Assembly: GCA_051646925.1 (NCBI GenBank)
Contig: JBOFDK010000072.1
Span: 1-13,685, forward strand
Reading direction: 5' to 3'
Source of the DNA: JBOFDK01 sp051646925
Lineage (GTDB): Bacteria > Bacillota > Clostridia > Lachnospirales > Cellulosilyticaceae
DNA: 13,685 nt
This document shows, in pieces, positions 1 through 7,787 of the stretch (positions within the stretch are counted from its first letter, which is position 1; every line of letters starts with the position of its first letter). The translations under genes and the position numbers were made by a program. Below the pieces are notes generated by a model. That model made no database searches, had not been told where the DNA came from, and saw only the letters and a list, made by a program, of their open reading frames with translations.

Positions 1-1
1 A

Positions 2-241
2 GAAGAAAAGAAAGAAGATGAAAAGGTAGAGGATAAAGAAGAAGAAAAGAAAGAAGATGAAAAGGTAGAGGATAAAGAAGAAGAAAAGAAAGAAGATGAA
101 AAAGTAGAGGATAAAGAAGAAGAAAAGAAAGAAGAAGAAAAGAAAGAAGATGAAAAGGTAGAGGATAAAGAAGAAGAAAAGAAAGAAGATGAAAAGGTAG
201 AGGATAAAGAAGAAGAAAAGAAAGAAGATGAAAAGGTAGAG
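2..241 (+). repeat. 39-bp in-frame tandem repeat encoding a Lys/Glu/Asp-rich stalk
   Basis: Five full 39-bp units are visible (2-40, 41-79, 80-118, 134-172, 173-211). A 15-bp partial copy (119-133, encoding EEKKE) and a final incomplete unit (212-241) complete the array. Copies are nearly identical; the visible change is one synonymous AAG/AAA swap in the third unit. All units keep the reading frame and encode EEKKEDEKVEDKE. The array runs off the left edge, so the total copy number is unknown. Such near-identity suggests recent expansion or ongoing slippage or recombination, and copy number probably sets the length of a highly charged spacer. Confidence 0.95.
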
Positions 242-2188
242 AATTTAACTGGTACGGTTTCAAATGGGGTTAAGCCTGTTGAAGATGTGAAAGTAACAGT
301 GTATGAAGAATTACCAAACAACGAAGAAAAAATTATTGCTACTAATATAACTGATGATAAGGGAAGATTTTCTTTTTCATTAGAAGTAAACAAAACTTAT
401 AAAGTTGAAGCATTATTGATAAATGAAGATAATCAATTATATTACAAAAAAATATCATCAATTGAATTAGATAAAAATAAAGAATTAGAGTTAGACCTAG
501 AACAAAAATACGTTATAGAAGTAGCTGTGACTGATAATAGATTAGTACAAATAGGTGGTGTTCAAGTTCGCCCAGTAATTAACGGCATAGAAGGCGATAT
601 AGCTCGCACTAATAATTTGGGTAAGACATATTGTTATTTATTAAATGAAGATATAGATGAATATACAAAAGTTGGATTGAATGTATATTATGATAATTAT
701 GGAGTAAATGCTTCAAGCCCAGAACTTATATATAGACATTTAGAAGAAACTATATTTGAAGAAGGTGAGTTTGAGGGGAGTATTTATATAAATATTAATA
801 ATGCACTTGAAAAGAAAATAAACGGTGTAGTACGCAATGAAAAGGGTAAACTAGCAAAAAACGTAACAGTTAAATTGTTTGAAAGAAGAGGTATAACAGA
901 GGATTCATGGATTGAAAAAGAAGTTGGAGAGGTAAAGACAAATGAAAAAGGTAAATACAGCTTTGATATACCAGACAACAATACTATATACCAAGTAGAG
1001 GTAAATGATATAAATGAAAACGGTAATAGTGTTATTAGTGATATAGTAGAAGCGCGTTTTATTGATTTTGACGACTTAGTAGCAAAAGAAGATTATGTTT
1101 TAAATATAGAAGTAAAAGATAAAGATGGTATACCGGTTAAAGATGCAGAAGTTCATCTAAATAATGTATCAGGTATTCGTAAGAGAAAAACAGATAATTT
1201 TGGTAAAGTTGCTATTTACAATAAAGATTGGCAACCAGGAAAACATATAGTTGAAGTAATAGTTGATGAAGGTAATGAAGCAAAAAAACAAACAAAAGAA
1301 ATAGAAATAGAAATATACGAGGGAGTATACAAAAACAATATAGTAGTTGAATTTGATAATCTATCAGTTAATAAACGGTTAGTAACTGTAAAGGTAGATA
1401 GAAAGCAAGTTCAAGTAGGGAAGAGAAATGTTGCAATTGAGCAAGTGTGTATTAGAGGTGATGGTTGGGAAGAATATGGCAATATAGTGAATGGTGAAGC
1501 TATAATATTTATTCCAAAAGAATACGACGACCAATTTGTTGAAGTTGTAATTAAAGGTGAGTTGGGTGTTGAAGTTTACAAAGAAAATATAGCATTAGAC
1601 GGTTTGTTGATAAATAAAACAATAGAGATGTCAAATGTTCCGAGATATATATTAAAAGGAGAAATTTTACACGATGAAGAGGTTGAGATACCAGAAAATC
1701 TAACTATCAAGATAAGAAAGAAAATCTTAAATTTTATGACTATGGAAGTTGCTTCAATAAAAGCTGTTGAAGATGAGTTTGAACAAAAGCAACTTGTAGA
1801 TGGAGAATATTTGGTTGCGATAGAATACAAAAATAACGAAGGTAAAACTTATAAGAATACAGAAAAGGTAGTAATAGATAAAGCAGATAAAAATATTACT
1901 ATAGAGCCTATTGAAGTAGGTTATATAAATGTTCAAGTAGTTGATGAAGATACAGAAAAAGCCGTACAACATATATCAGTAGGCTTAATGGATAATGATT
2001 TGGGGATTACGTTTGAAGAAGAACTTGTTAATAGGCAAGGCAGTGTAACGTTTAAAGAAGGTATTAAATATGGTACTAAAATGAGTTTAGCGATAATCTC
2101 TGAAGATGACTATGAAATAGTATCTGGAAATAATTTTGAGTACAACAATAAGAATATGAGTATTGTTATGAAAGTAAGAAAAAAATAA
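2..2188 (+). CDS. Large repeat-stalk surface protein with Ig-like/CarboxypepD_reg-like modules (5'-truncated)
   Basis: The frame is open from base 2 to a TAA at 2186-2188 (728 codons), so the gene begins outside the window. An internal GTG at 287 is only a possible start and has no ribosome site. The first 80 codons are a 13-residue charged repeat (unit EEKKEDEKVEDKE). After it come beta-rich modules of the carboxypeptidase-regulatory/Cna-B-like type. These are recognisable by a V.V..... GxxxxxxTDxxGxxxF pattern, for example TDDKGRFSF (near 350), NEKGKYSF (near 945) and TDNFGKVAI (near 1195). The C-terminus is VMKVRKK with no LPXTG, SLH or membrane anchor, so any anchor or signal peptide must lie in the missing N-terminal part. 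The likely role is an elongated extracellular or wall-associated protein. The exact function and ligand are unknown. The module assignment is by pattern only and the folds could be other Ig-like families. Confidence 0.8.
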   Translation, partial: EEKKEDEKVEDKEEEKKEDEKVEDKEEEKKEDEKVEDKEEEKKEEEKKEDEKVEDKEEEKKEDEKVEDKEEEKKEDEKVENLTGTVSNGVKPVEDVKVTVYEELPNNEEKIIATNITDDKGRFSFSLEVNKTYKVEALLINEDNQLYYKKISSIELDKNKELELDLEQKYVIEVAVTDNRLVQIGGVQVRPVINGIEGDIARTNNLGKTYCYLLNEDIDEYTKVGLNVYYDNYGVNASSPELIYRHLEETIFEEGEFEGSIYININNALEKKINGVVRNEKGKLAKNVTVKLFERRGITEDSWIEKEVGEVKTNEKGKYSFDIPDNNTIYQVEVNDINENGNSVISDIVEARFIDFDDLVAKEDYVLNIEVKDKDGIPVKDAEVHLNNVSGIRKRKTDNFGKVAIYNKDWQPGKHIVEVIVDEGNEAKKQTKEIEIEIYEGVYKNNIVVEFDNLSVNKRLVTVKVDRKQVQVGKRNVAIEQVCIRGDGWEEYGNIVNGEAIIFIPKEYDDQFVEVVIKGELGVEVYKENIALDGLLINKTIEMSNVPRYILKGEILHDEEVEIPENLTIKIRKKILNFMTMEVASIKAVEDEFEQKQLVDGEYLVAIEYKNNEGKTYKNTEKVVIDKADKNITIEPIEVGYINVQVVDEDTEKAVQHISVGLMDNDLGITFEEELVNRQGSVTFKEGIKYGTKMSLAIISEDDYEIVSGNNFEYNNKNMSIVMKVRKK

Positions 2189-2220
2189 TAATAAAAGATT
2201 AAACGTATATTTGAATACAA

Positions 2221-2260
2221 AAAAAGCTCGTATACTATTTGGAAGTATGCGAGCTTTTTT
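2221..2260. terminator. Bidirectional intrinsic terminator
   Basis: The hairpin stem is GCTCGTATAC (2226-2235) paired with GTATGCGAGC (2245-2254), with one G-U pair and a 9-nt loop. It is flanked by A5 on the left and T6 on the right. The A/T flanks give a U-tract in both directions, which fits its position between the convergent surface-protein gene (ends 2188) and the minus-strand dehydratase gene (ends 2283). Confidence 0.92.
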
Positions 2261-2282
2261 GTGTGTAAAATTATAATTTGTA

Positions 2283-4136
2283 CTAGTGAGAAGCTGGGTG
2301 ATAAGTTGGTACAATTTGCATGATTGCTTCTCGTAGTTTTTCTTGATCGTTTAGTACAGGTTTTAGAATTTCAAAACTTTCTACTAGTGAGTCAAATTCT
2401 AGATGTGTTGGATTACCGATAAATATTTGGTCAGAAGAAGTTTTTGTAAGTCCTTCTTCGGACATTAGTAATTCTTCGTATAGTTTTTCGCCAGGGCGTA
2501 GTCCTGTAAATATAATATCTATATCATCATATGGTTTAAGTCCTGAAAGTTTGATGAAATTAGTTGCAAGGTCAAGTATTTTAACAGGCTCACCCATATC
2601 TAATATGAATATTTCGCCGCCTTGTGCAAGTGTCATAGTTTGTAGTATCAAACTAACAGCTTCAGGTATAGTCATAAAGTAGCGGATAATATCAGGATGT
2701 GTAACCGTTAGTGGTCCACCAGCTTCTAGTTGACGTTTAAATAATGGAATTACACTACCGTTACTACCGAGTACATTTCCAAAACGTACTGCAACGTAGT
2801 CTGTATCAGGTGTTGTAGCGTTTATAGACTGAATTATCATTTCACATATTCGTTTTGTAGCACCCATAACATTTGTTGGGTTAACTGCTTTGTCTGTTGA
2901 TATTAATATGAATTTTTGTGCTTTGTATTTTTTTGCACATTTTGCGACGTTTAGTGTACCGAAAACATTGTTTTTAATAGCTTCGCTAGGGCTAACTTCC
3001 ATAAGTGGCACATGTTTGTGTGCAGCGGCATGGAATACTATGTCAGGTTTATATTTCTCGAATATTTCAGATAGTTTTTCCGCATCACGTACAGAGCCTA
3101 TTAGAACGTGCAATGTTTCAGGTGGGATACCATTTCTGAGTAATTCGTTTTGTATGTCATAAACGTTATTTTCGTATATATCTAGAAGTACGAGTGTTGA
3201 AGGTTCGTACGCTGCGATTTGGCGACATAGTTCAGAACCTATAGAACCGCCTCCCCCTGTTACAAGGACAGTGCGTTTTGTAAGTTTTGCGCGAACGCTT
3301 GGATTATTTAGTTTTATTACATCTCGCCCAAGAAGGTCTTCAATCTGGACACTTCTAAGTTGGTTTAGAGAGAAGTCTTCACGAAGAGACTCGTGCATAC
3401 CTGGGAATATTTTAAGTGTGCAACGTGTGTTGTTGCATATTTTTAGTATTTCAGATATACGTTTTTGTGATGCAGATGGAAGTGCGATAATAATTTCATC
3501 AATATCGTATTCCTCGGCAAATATTTCAAGTTGATTTATAGGTCCTTTGATTGGGACACCGCTCAAATAAGAAAGCATTTTGCTTTTGTCATCGTCTACA
3601 GCCAAAATTACTTTTCGTTTTGATGTAGTACCTTTTTTTATATCTCTGACAATCATAGCGCCAGCATCACCTGCACCTATAACCATAACGCGTGTTGCGC
3701 TAATGCCTTTTAGGCGAGATTTAAATTGTGACAAGCTGTTTGTAGATTTGCGTGTTAGCTGGTCCATAATTTTGTAGCTAAGTCTTGAAAATACCATTAA
3801 TAATATTAAAACACATAAATAAATAGCATAAACAGTACGAGGGAACAATGAACTTGTCGTAGCACCGTATATAAAGAAAGTAATGCCAGATATTATAGTA
3901 GCGCCGACTAAATATACGATTTCACGAGTGGATACATAGCGGAGCAGACATTTGTATAGTTTGAATATAAGTCCTATACATAAATGAATAAGAGTTAAAA
4001 CGAACCATTGATGTAAAAACAAATCTGTATACTGAGCTGGTGGATTAAAGTCAAAACGTAGTAGCAATGCTAGAAAAAATGCAAAGTTAACGAGTACAAT
4101 ATCGCTAAGTAGTAGTAGTCCTTTATAAAAATACAT
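2283..4136 (-). CDS. Membrane-bound nucleotide-sugar 4,6-dehydratase (FlaA1/WbpM/CapD family)
   Basis: This 617-residue protein has the full architecture of the long, membrane-anchored FlaA1/WbpM/CapD/PglF class. About four N-terminal membrane segments lie near residues 7-27, 44-64, 73-93 and 101-118. A first Rossmann-like region follows with VIGAGDAG (152-159), then the catalytic extended-SDR domain with TGGGGSIG (293-300) binding NAD(P). The active-site region shows ISTDKA (Ser413) and NVMGATKR. Met424 stands in place of the usual SDR Tyr, with Lys428, giving the Ser-Met-Lys triad known in WbpM-type members. HAAAHKHVPLME and LRPGEKLYEE are further family signatures. The enzyme probably converts UDP-GlcNAc (or a similar sugar) to the 4-keto-6-deoxy form at the inner membrane face. 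The start is supported by an AGGAG (4145-4149 on the plus strand) 8 bases upstream. It lies 72 bases after the vanZ-like gene on the same strand, so the two are probably co-transcribed. The exact substrate cannot be read from sequence. Confidence 0.93.
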   Translation of the reverse strand: MYFYKGLLLLSDIVLVNFAFFLALLLRFDFNPPAQYTDLFLHQWFVLTLIHLCIGLIFKLYKCLLRYVSTREIVYLVGATIISGITFFIYGATTSSLFPRTVYAIYLCVLILLMVFSRLSYKIMDQLTRKSTNSLSQFKSRLKGISATRVMVIGAGDAGAMIVRDIKKGTTSKRKVILAVDDDKSKMLSYLSGVPIKGPINQLEIFAEEYDIDEIIIALPSASQKRISEILKICNNTRCTLKIFPGMHESLREDFSLNQLRSVQIEDLLGRDVIKLNNPSVRAKLTKRTVLVTGGGGSIGSELCRQIAAYEPSTLVLLDIYENNVYDIQNELLRNGIPPETLHVLIGSVRDAEKLSEIFEKYKPDIVFHAAAHKHVPLMEVSPSEAIKNNVFGTLNVAKCAKKYKAQKFILISTDKAVNPTNVMGATKRICEMIIQSINATTPDTDYVAVRFGNVLGSNGSVIPLFKRQLEAGGPLTVTHPDIIRYFMTIPEAVSLILQTMTLAQGGEIFILDMGEPVKILDLATNFIKLSGLKPYDDIDIIFTGLRPGEKLYEELLMSEEGLTKTSSDQIFIGNPTHLEFDSLVESFEILKPVLNDQEKLREAIMQIVPTYHPASH

Positions 4137-4162
4137 ATATAAATCTCCTAAGTTTAAATCTT

Positions 4163-4188
4163 ATCCGTTAAAGTGATATATAACGGAT
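4163..4188. repeat. 8-bp inverted repeat between the vanZ-like and dehydratase genes
   Basis: ATCCGTTA (4163-4170) and TAACGGAT (4181-4188) form a perfect 8-bp stem around a 10-nt AT loop. On the plus strand a T6 (4194-4199) follows after five bases, so it resembles a weak terminator for rightward transcription. In the leftward direction of the flanking genes there is no U-tract. It could be a blocker of antisense transcription, an operator or an mRNA-processing hairpin. The sequence does not decide. Confidence 0.5.
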
Positions 4189-4208
4189 TGAAGTTTTTTG
4201 TTATTGTA

Positions 4209-4751
4209 TCACACATCGTGAGATTGCGGAATGTGAGGATGATTGGAAGTATGTTTTTTTGTAATTCTTATGTATAGCCAATAAAGTATGTAACTTCCTA
4301 TTAAAGCAAGCGCGAGGCCAATTGTATTTTTACCTATGTCAAACAAACTAAAATGGCGACCTGGAATGAAAAGTTTTATAACTTCATCTATAAAAGAAAT
4401 GATAATACCAGCGCCTAGAGTTAGGTAAATATGTGTTCGCATCTGGAACTTAGATAACAAGCAACCAAGAATAATCATAAGTCCAAGACCACCAAATGCG
4501 ATAATGCGGCTAAGTGAACGTAGTAGTAAGTTGATAGCCCAAATGGTAGTTCCTCCTATGCCAGAAGCGTTTGGGTCATCTATAGTTGTGTCGGAATCTC
4601 CATTACCTAAGCCTAGTTTATCAGCTATAGATTGACTAAGTGTACCGGTCGTTTCAGTGGAAACATCACCTGGTTGAAGTGATAATGAAAAAATAATGCA
4701 CATGACTAAAAATGCAGGTAAAAAATGTAATACAAGTCTAAATGGTTTCAT
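4209..4751 (-). CDS. VanZ-like family membrane protein
   Basis: The 180-residue product has the VanZ-like layout. Residues 1-26 hold an N-terminal membrane helix ending in the FSLSLQPG motif. A hydrophilic linker follows, then helices near 84-99 and 106-121. The C-terminal signature is IDEVIKLFIPGRHFSLFDIG-KN (about 121-142), in which the PGR...D...N pattern typifies the family, followed by a last helix (about 143-162) and a His/Lys-rich cytoplasmic tail. VanZ itself gives low-level teicoplanin resistance by an unknown mechanism; most homologues have no defined role, and a resistance function should not be assumed here. The start has an excellent AGGAGGA (4757-4763 on the plus strand) 5 bases upstream. 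It leads a leftward unit with the nucleotide-sugar dehydratase, which suggests a cell-envelope role. Confidence 0.87.
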   Translation of the reverse strand: MKPFRLVLHFLPAFLVMCIIFSLSLQPGDVSTETTGTLSQSIADKLGLGNGDSDTTIDDPNASGIGGTTIWAINLLLRSLSRIIAFGGLGLMIILGCLLSKFQMRTHIYLTLGAGIIISFIDEVIKLFIPGRHFSLFDIGKNTIGLALALIGSYILYWLYIRITKKHTSNHPHIPQSHDV

Positions 4752-4785
4752 CTAAATCCTCCTAAATTCAAGTTGTTATTCAATT

Positions 4786-4831
4786 ATTATATCGTTAATA
4801 TTAGTGTAACATATATAATAAGAGGTAGCAA
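4786..4831 (-). promoter_or_regulatory. Possible promoter region for the vanZ-like/dehydratase unit
   Basis: The divergent intergenic region must hold a leftward promoter. On the minus strand a TTGCTA (4826-4831) lies 17 bases before TACACT (4803-4808). A perfect TATAAT occurs at 4786-4791 but has no matching -35 at normal spacing. Either could be used; each has only partial consensus support. Confidence 0.3.
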
Positions 4832-4866
4832 TTTACAATGCATATGTTGTTGGATTATGATATAAT
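4832..4866 (+). promoter_or_regulatory. Sigma-A-type promoter for the Wzz-like operon
   Basis: TTTACA (4832-4837) and TATGAT (4856-4861) are separated by 18 bases, close to the vegetative consensus. A perfect TATAAT overlaps at 4861-4866. Transcription would start about 30-45 bases before the ATG at 4913, leaving a short leader with a strong ribosome site. This placement argues against a start at 4838, which lies inside the promoter. Confidence 0.6.
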
Positions 4867-4900
4867 GGGGAATAATGTGAAAAAAATAATATTACTAAAG

Positions 4901-4910
4901 AAGGAGAGGA
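4901..4910 (+). promoter_or_regulatory. Ribosome binding site fixing the first Wzz-like start
   Basis: The sequence AAGGAGAGGA lies 2 bases before the ATG at 4913; its AAGGAG core ends 6 bases before it. An upstream in-frame ATG at 4838 has no such site, so this motif decides the start. Confidence 0.85.
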
Positions 4911-4912
4911 CT

Positions 4913-6433
4913 ATGGACAAGATAATAGAAAAACCGATAGAAGAACAAATAAGTCAATTAGCGACGCATCCAAAAGTGCAGCTTATCATTTCCCAAGAAG
5001 AGACGCAAGAAGATGAGGTTAGTTTGGGAGAACTGTTTGGAGTTATATGGGAAGGCAAAAAAATGATCGTTATGATTACGTTATTAGCTTTTCTTATAGG
5101 AATTGGATATGCGGGAGTTGATGCATTTATAATAAAAAAGGATGTTGGAAAAGTTGATACAGTCGTATCTTTTAAATTTGAAGGTATTGAAGAAGGACTA
5201 AATCCAAATGGCGATGTATTTAACATTCAAGAGATGACAAACAAAAGCATCTTAGAAAAAGCAATCGCAAGTACAGGTGTTGCAAAATATGGCATCAGTT
5301 CAGAACTTCTAAGAGAAAATATTCAAATACAAGGTGTAGTTCCAGTTGATGTTCAAAATAGAATGAACCTTATCAATAAAATGGCAGAAAAAGATATAAC
5401 TCAGTTAGAAAAAATAAGTAATATTACATATTATCCAGAGCAGTATAAAGTTACGTTAAACATTACAAAAGATATGGGTATCAAAGGCGAGCAAGCAGAA
5501 CAAGTATTAGCTGCTATCGTAAATGAATACAAAAATTATTTTATGAGTACGTATAGTGATAAAGAGCTTTTAAGTACAGCTATAACAACGCTTGACCAAA
5601 CAAGATATGACTATTCAGAATATATGTTGATGGTTGATAACGTACTAAAAGATGTAAGTGATTTTATTGAAGAACATGAAGAGTTAGCACCAACATATAG
5701 AGCAAAAGCTACAGGTCTTACATTTGCAGAACTTAGTGAGCAAGTAGACATGCTTAGAAATATTGAGGTGAACAATACGCAGGCTATTATTAATACGTTT
5801 GTATTAACAAAAAATAAAGATCGTTTGATATCTGTATATGAAAATAATATTAAACGTTTGGAGATGGAATTAGAACAAAAAATCAATCTTGCAAATTCTA
5901 TTCGCCGGGCAGCTAATGAATATAAAAAAGATAAGTTAGTCGTTATGGGCAAAGAAGATGGGCTTGGAAATGTAGAAGTACCAACATCAAGTGAAGTATA
6001 TGATGAACTGATATCTGAGGCGTTAAATACAGAGCAAGAAGTTAGTAAAATTCGTTATAACATAGCATATCACAAAGATTTATTAGTGAGATTAACAGAG
6101 AGTGTTGATGAAAATGTTGTGAATGTAGCACCGTATATAACACAAGTAGAAGAGAGTATTGACTATATACAAGAGCAAGTATCAAATCTTGTAGTACAAG
6201 TAAATACTGCAGTTTCTGAGTATTATGAAACAGAAGCTTTTAAAAATAGTGTGAAGCGTGATATGCCAGCGTTATATCAATCTTTTACAAAAAATTATAT
6301 TAAAGGAAGTGTGTTAGCAGTAGTTATTGCAACATTACTTGGAGGAGTTATATCAGTTATATATGTTCTAATAGCAGGTATGACATCAGCAAACAAAGCG
6401 AAAAAAACACAAGGAGGGAACCATGAAGCATAA
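4913..6433 (+). CDS. Wzz-like polysaccharide chain-length/co-polymerase protein 1
   Basis: From the ATG at 4913 the product is 506 residues. It has the Wzz/Wzc-N topology: a cytoplasmic acidic N-terminus (1-48), a helix at about 50-68 (MIVMITLLAFLIGIGYAG), a long extracytoplasmic region rich in Glu/Lys coiled-coil stretches, and a second helix at about 466-488 with a short Lys-containing tail. SLGELFGVIWEGKK before the first helix fits the family's N-terminal signature. Wzz-like proteins control polymer length or export together with a polymerase. No Walker motifs are present, so this is not a fused BY-kinase, and no separate kinase or Tyr-rich tail is visible. The outer domain starts with the motif FKFEGIEEGLNPNG (87-100), also found in the next gene. 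The frame continues upstream to an ATG at 4838, rejected because that ATG has no ribosome site and lies in the promoter. The end overlaps the next gene by 11 bases, so translation is probably coupled. Confidence 0.85.
   Translation: MDKIIEKPIEEQISQLATHPKVQLIISQEETQEDEVSLGELFGVIWEGKKMIVMITLLAFLIGIGYAGVDAFIIKKDVGKVDTVVSFKFEGIEEGLNPNGDVFNIQEMTNKSILEKAIASTGVAKYGISSELLRENIQIQGVVPVDVQNRMNLINKMAEKDITQLEKISNITYYPEQYKVTLNITKDMGIKGEQAEQVLAAIVNEYKNYFMSTYSDKELLSTAITTLDQTRYDYSEYMLMVDNVLKDVSDFIEEHEELAPTYRAKATGLTFAELSEQVDMLRNIEVNNTQAIINTFVLTKNKDRLISVYENNIKRLEMELEQKINLANSIRRAANEYKKDKLVVMGKEDGLGNVEVPTSSEVYDELISEALNTEQEVSKIRYNIAYHKDLLVRLTESVDENVVNVAPYITQVEESIDYIQEQVSNLVVQVNTAVSEYYETEAFKNSVKRDMPALYQSFTKNYIKGSVLAVVIATLLGGVISVIYVLIAGMTSANKAKKTQGGNHEA
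6411..6418 (+). promoter_or_regulatory. Ribosome binding site for the second Wzz-like gene
   Basis: AAGGAGGG ends 4 bases before the ATG at 6423 and lies inside the 3' end of the preceding reading frame. It supports coupled but independently efficient initiation of the second gene. Confidence 0.8.
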
Positions 6434-7787
6434 AAAACTTATAGTATTCGTAACGGCAATTATTTTGATATTAAGCAGTATCGGTATTTATGGTAATACC
6501 TTGTTGTTTAGTATGATAAAAGGTGAAGTTCAAACAGTTATAGCATTTAACTTTAAAGGAATAGATGAAGGTCTTAATCCACACGGAGGAACTTTTGATA
6601 TTCAAAAATTTAAAAACGATACAGTGCTTGAACAAACAATAGCAGATTTAGAACTTGATAAAAAAGGTATTACAAAAGAAATACTTTCAAATAGTATAGG
6701 CATAAGAGCTTACGTTCCAAAAGACGTGCTAGATAGAATTATGCCACAAGTAAAAGATGATAAAAATACACAAACTACAGAGTTAGATGGGCAAATGTAT
6801 AATCCAACTCAGTTTGTAGTAACACTTGATAAAACAAAAGATTTTAAACTTGGGCGAAAAGATATGGAAGCTGTAATGGAGAGATTATGTATTAATTACA
6901 GAGCAGACTTTATTAATCGTTACGCAGATACAGGTGCTTTTGAAATGGGTATTCAGCCAATTGATATTGAACGATATGATTATGCAGAGTACATACAACT
7001 GGCAGAAGGTCAGCTGAAAATTATGAAACAATATTTGTTAGCAAAAGAACAAGCAGGACGTACGTTCAAAGCAGAAGAAACTGGAATTGGTTTTAGTGAC
7101 TTAATAGCTAGAGTTGAACTACTTCAAGATATAGATATTAAAAATGTAAATGCGATAGTAGATACTTTTGTAGTTACAAATGACCAAAAAGAATTACAGT
7201 CTGTATATGAAAATAGAATAGTAACACTTACAAGAGAAGGCGATCAGCTAAAAAGAGATAAAGACGTAGTAAATAACGTACTAAAATCATATAGCAAAGA
7301 TCCAATAGTAGTATTAGAAAATGGTAACATTATATCTAATACAAAAGAAAGTGAAAGTGAAGTTGAAGAATTACCGATGTATGATATGTTAGTAAAACAA
7401 GCAATTGAACTTGAATCAAAAATAAATGTAGTAAGCTATCAAATTAATTATTACAAAGAATTGATAGCAAAAATTATGACAAACACTCAGTCAAATGATA
7501 TATCTAAAATTTATGAAGAAGAAGTTAAAGAAACTATAAACTTGATTAATGAACAACTTCAAATATTAAAATCAGATATTATTGAGACTACAGATGCTTT
7601 TTACGTAGAAGATGCGTTTAAAGAGTGTGTTGAAATTGTAGCACCTATTAGGTATATAACAGCGTTTAAGATGGCATTTATAAAAAATACATTTTATATC
7701 GGAGTTATAACGCTATTTGGTCTAATAGCTGGAATCATTTTGGCATTAGCAAAAGAGTTGTTTGGAAAGAAGACACAAAACGCGTAG
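6423..7787 (+). CDS. Wzz-like polysaccharide chain-length protein 2 (paralogue of the preceding gene)
   Basis: This 454-residue protein has a short Lys-rich start, a membrane helix at about 5-23, a coiled-coil-rich outer domain and a second helix at about 423-443 with a Lys-containing tail. It is clearly homologous to its upstream neighbour. Aligned by eye, 21 of 40 residues match across the block that starts at VQTVIAFNFKGIDEGLNP. Later blocks such as RYDYAEY and NAIVDTFVVTN also match. It differs in lacking the roughly 45-residue cytoplasmic N-terminal extension. The pair probably arose by tandem duplication and may form a hetero-oligomer or give two length classes of polymer; both ideas are inference. 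The start is supported by AAGGAGGG just upstream. The TAG stop (7785-7787) lies within the stem of the following terminator. Confidence 0.84.
   Translation: MKHKKLIVFVTAIILILSSIGIYGNTLLFSMIKGEVQTVIAFNFKGIDEGLNPHGGTFDIQKFKNDTVLEQTIADLELDKKGITKEILSNSIGIRAYVPKDVLDRIMPQVKDDKNTQTTELDGQMYNPTQFVVTLDKTKDFKLGRKDMEAVMERLCINYRADFINRYADTGAFEMGIQPIDIERYDYAEYIQLAEGQLKIMKQYLLAKEQAGRTFKAEETGIGFSDLIARVELLQDIDIKNVNAIVDTFVVTNDQKELQSVYENRIVTLTREGDQLKRDKDVVNNVLKSYSKDPIVVLENGNIISNTKESESEVEELPMYDMLVKQAIELESKINVVSYQINYYKELIAKIMTNTQSNDISKIYEEEVKETINLINEQLQILKSDIIETTDAFYVEDAFKECVEIVAPIRYITAFKMAFIKNTFYIGVITLFGLIAGIILALAKELFGKKTQNA

Noticed and set aside
287..289. GTG as the true start of the surface-protein gene
   Set aside because: The frame is open through the repeat array to the window edge, there is no ribosome site, and a secreted protein would need a signal peptide.
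784..2314. Several minus-strand open frames opposite the stalk/Ig-like gene
   Set aside because: They are low-complexity hydrophobic or Ser-rich antisense readings without ribosome sites, opposite a clearly coding plus-strand frame.
2890..3777. Plus-strand open frames inside the dehydratase gene
   Set aside because: They are antisense shadows of a strongly conserved enzyme and have no recognisable motifs.
4209..4751. VanZ-like gene as a glycopeptide-resistance determinant
   Set aside because: No vanA/vanH/vanX-type genes are nearby, and most VanZ-like proteins are not linked to resistance.
4838..4912. In-frame upstream ATG that would extend the first Wzz-like protein by 25 residues
   Set aside because: It has no ribosome site and lies within the predicted promoter, whereas the ATG at 4913 follows AAGGAGAGGA.
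4954..5952. Minus-strand open frames inside the first Wzz-like gene
   Set aside because: They have no ribosome sites and their composition mirrors the coding strand.
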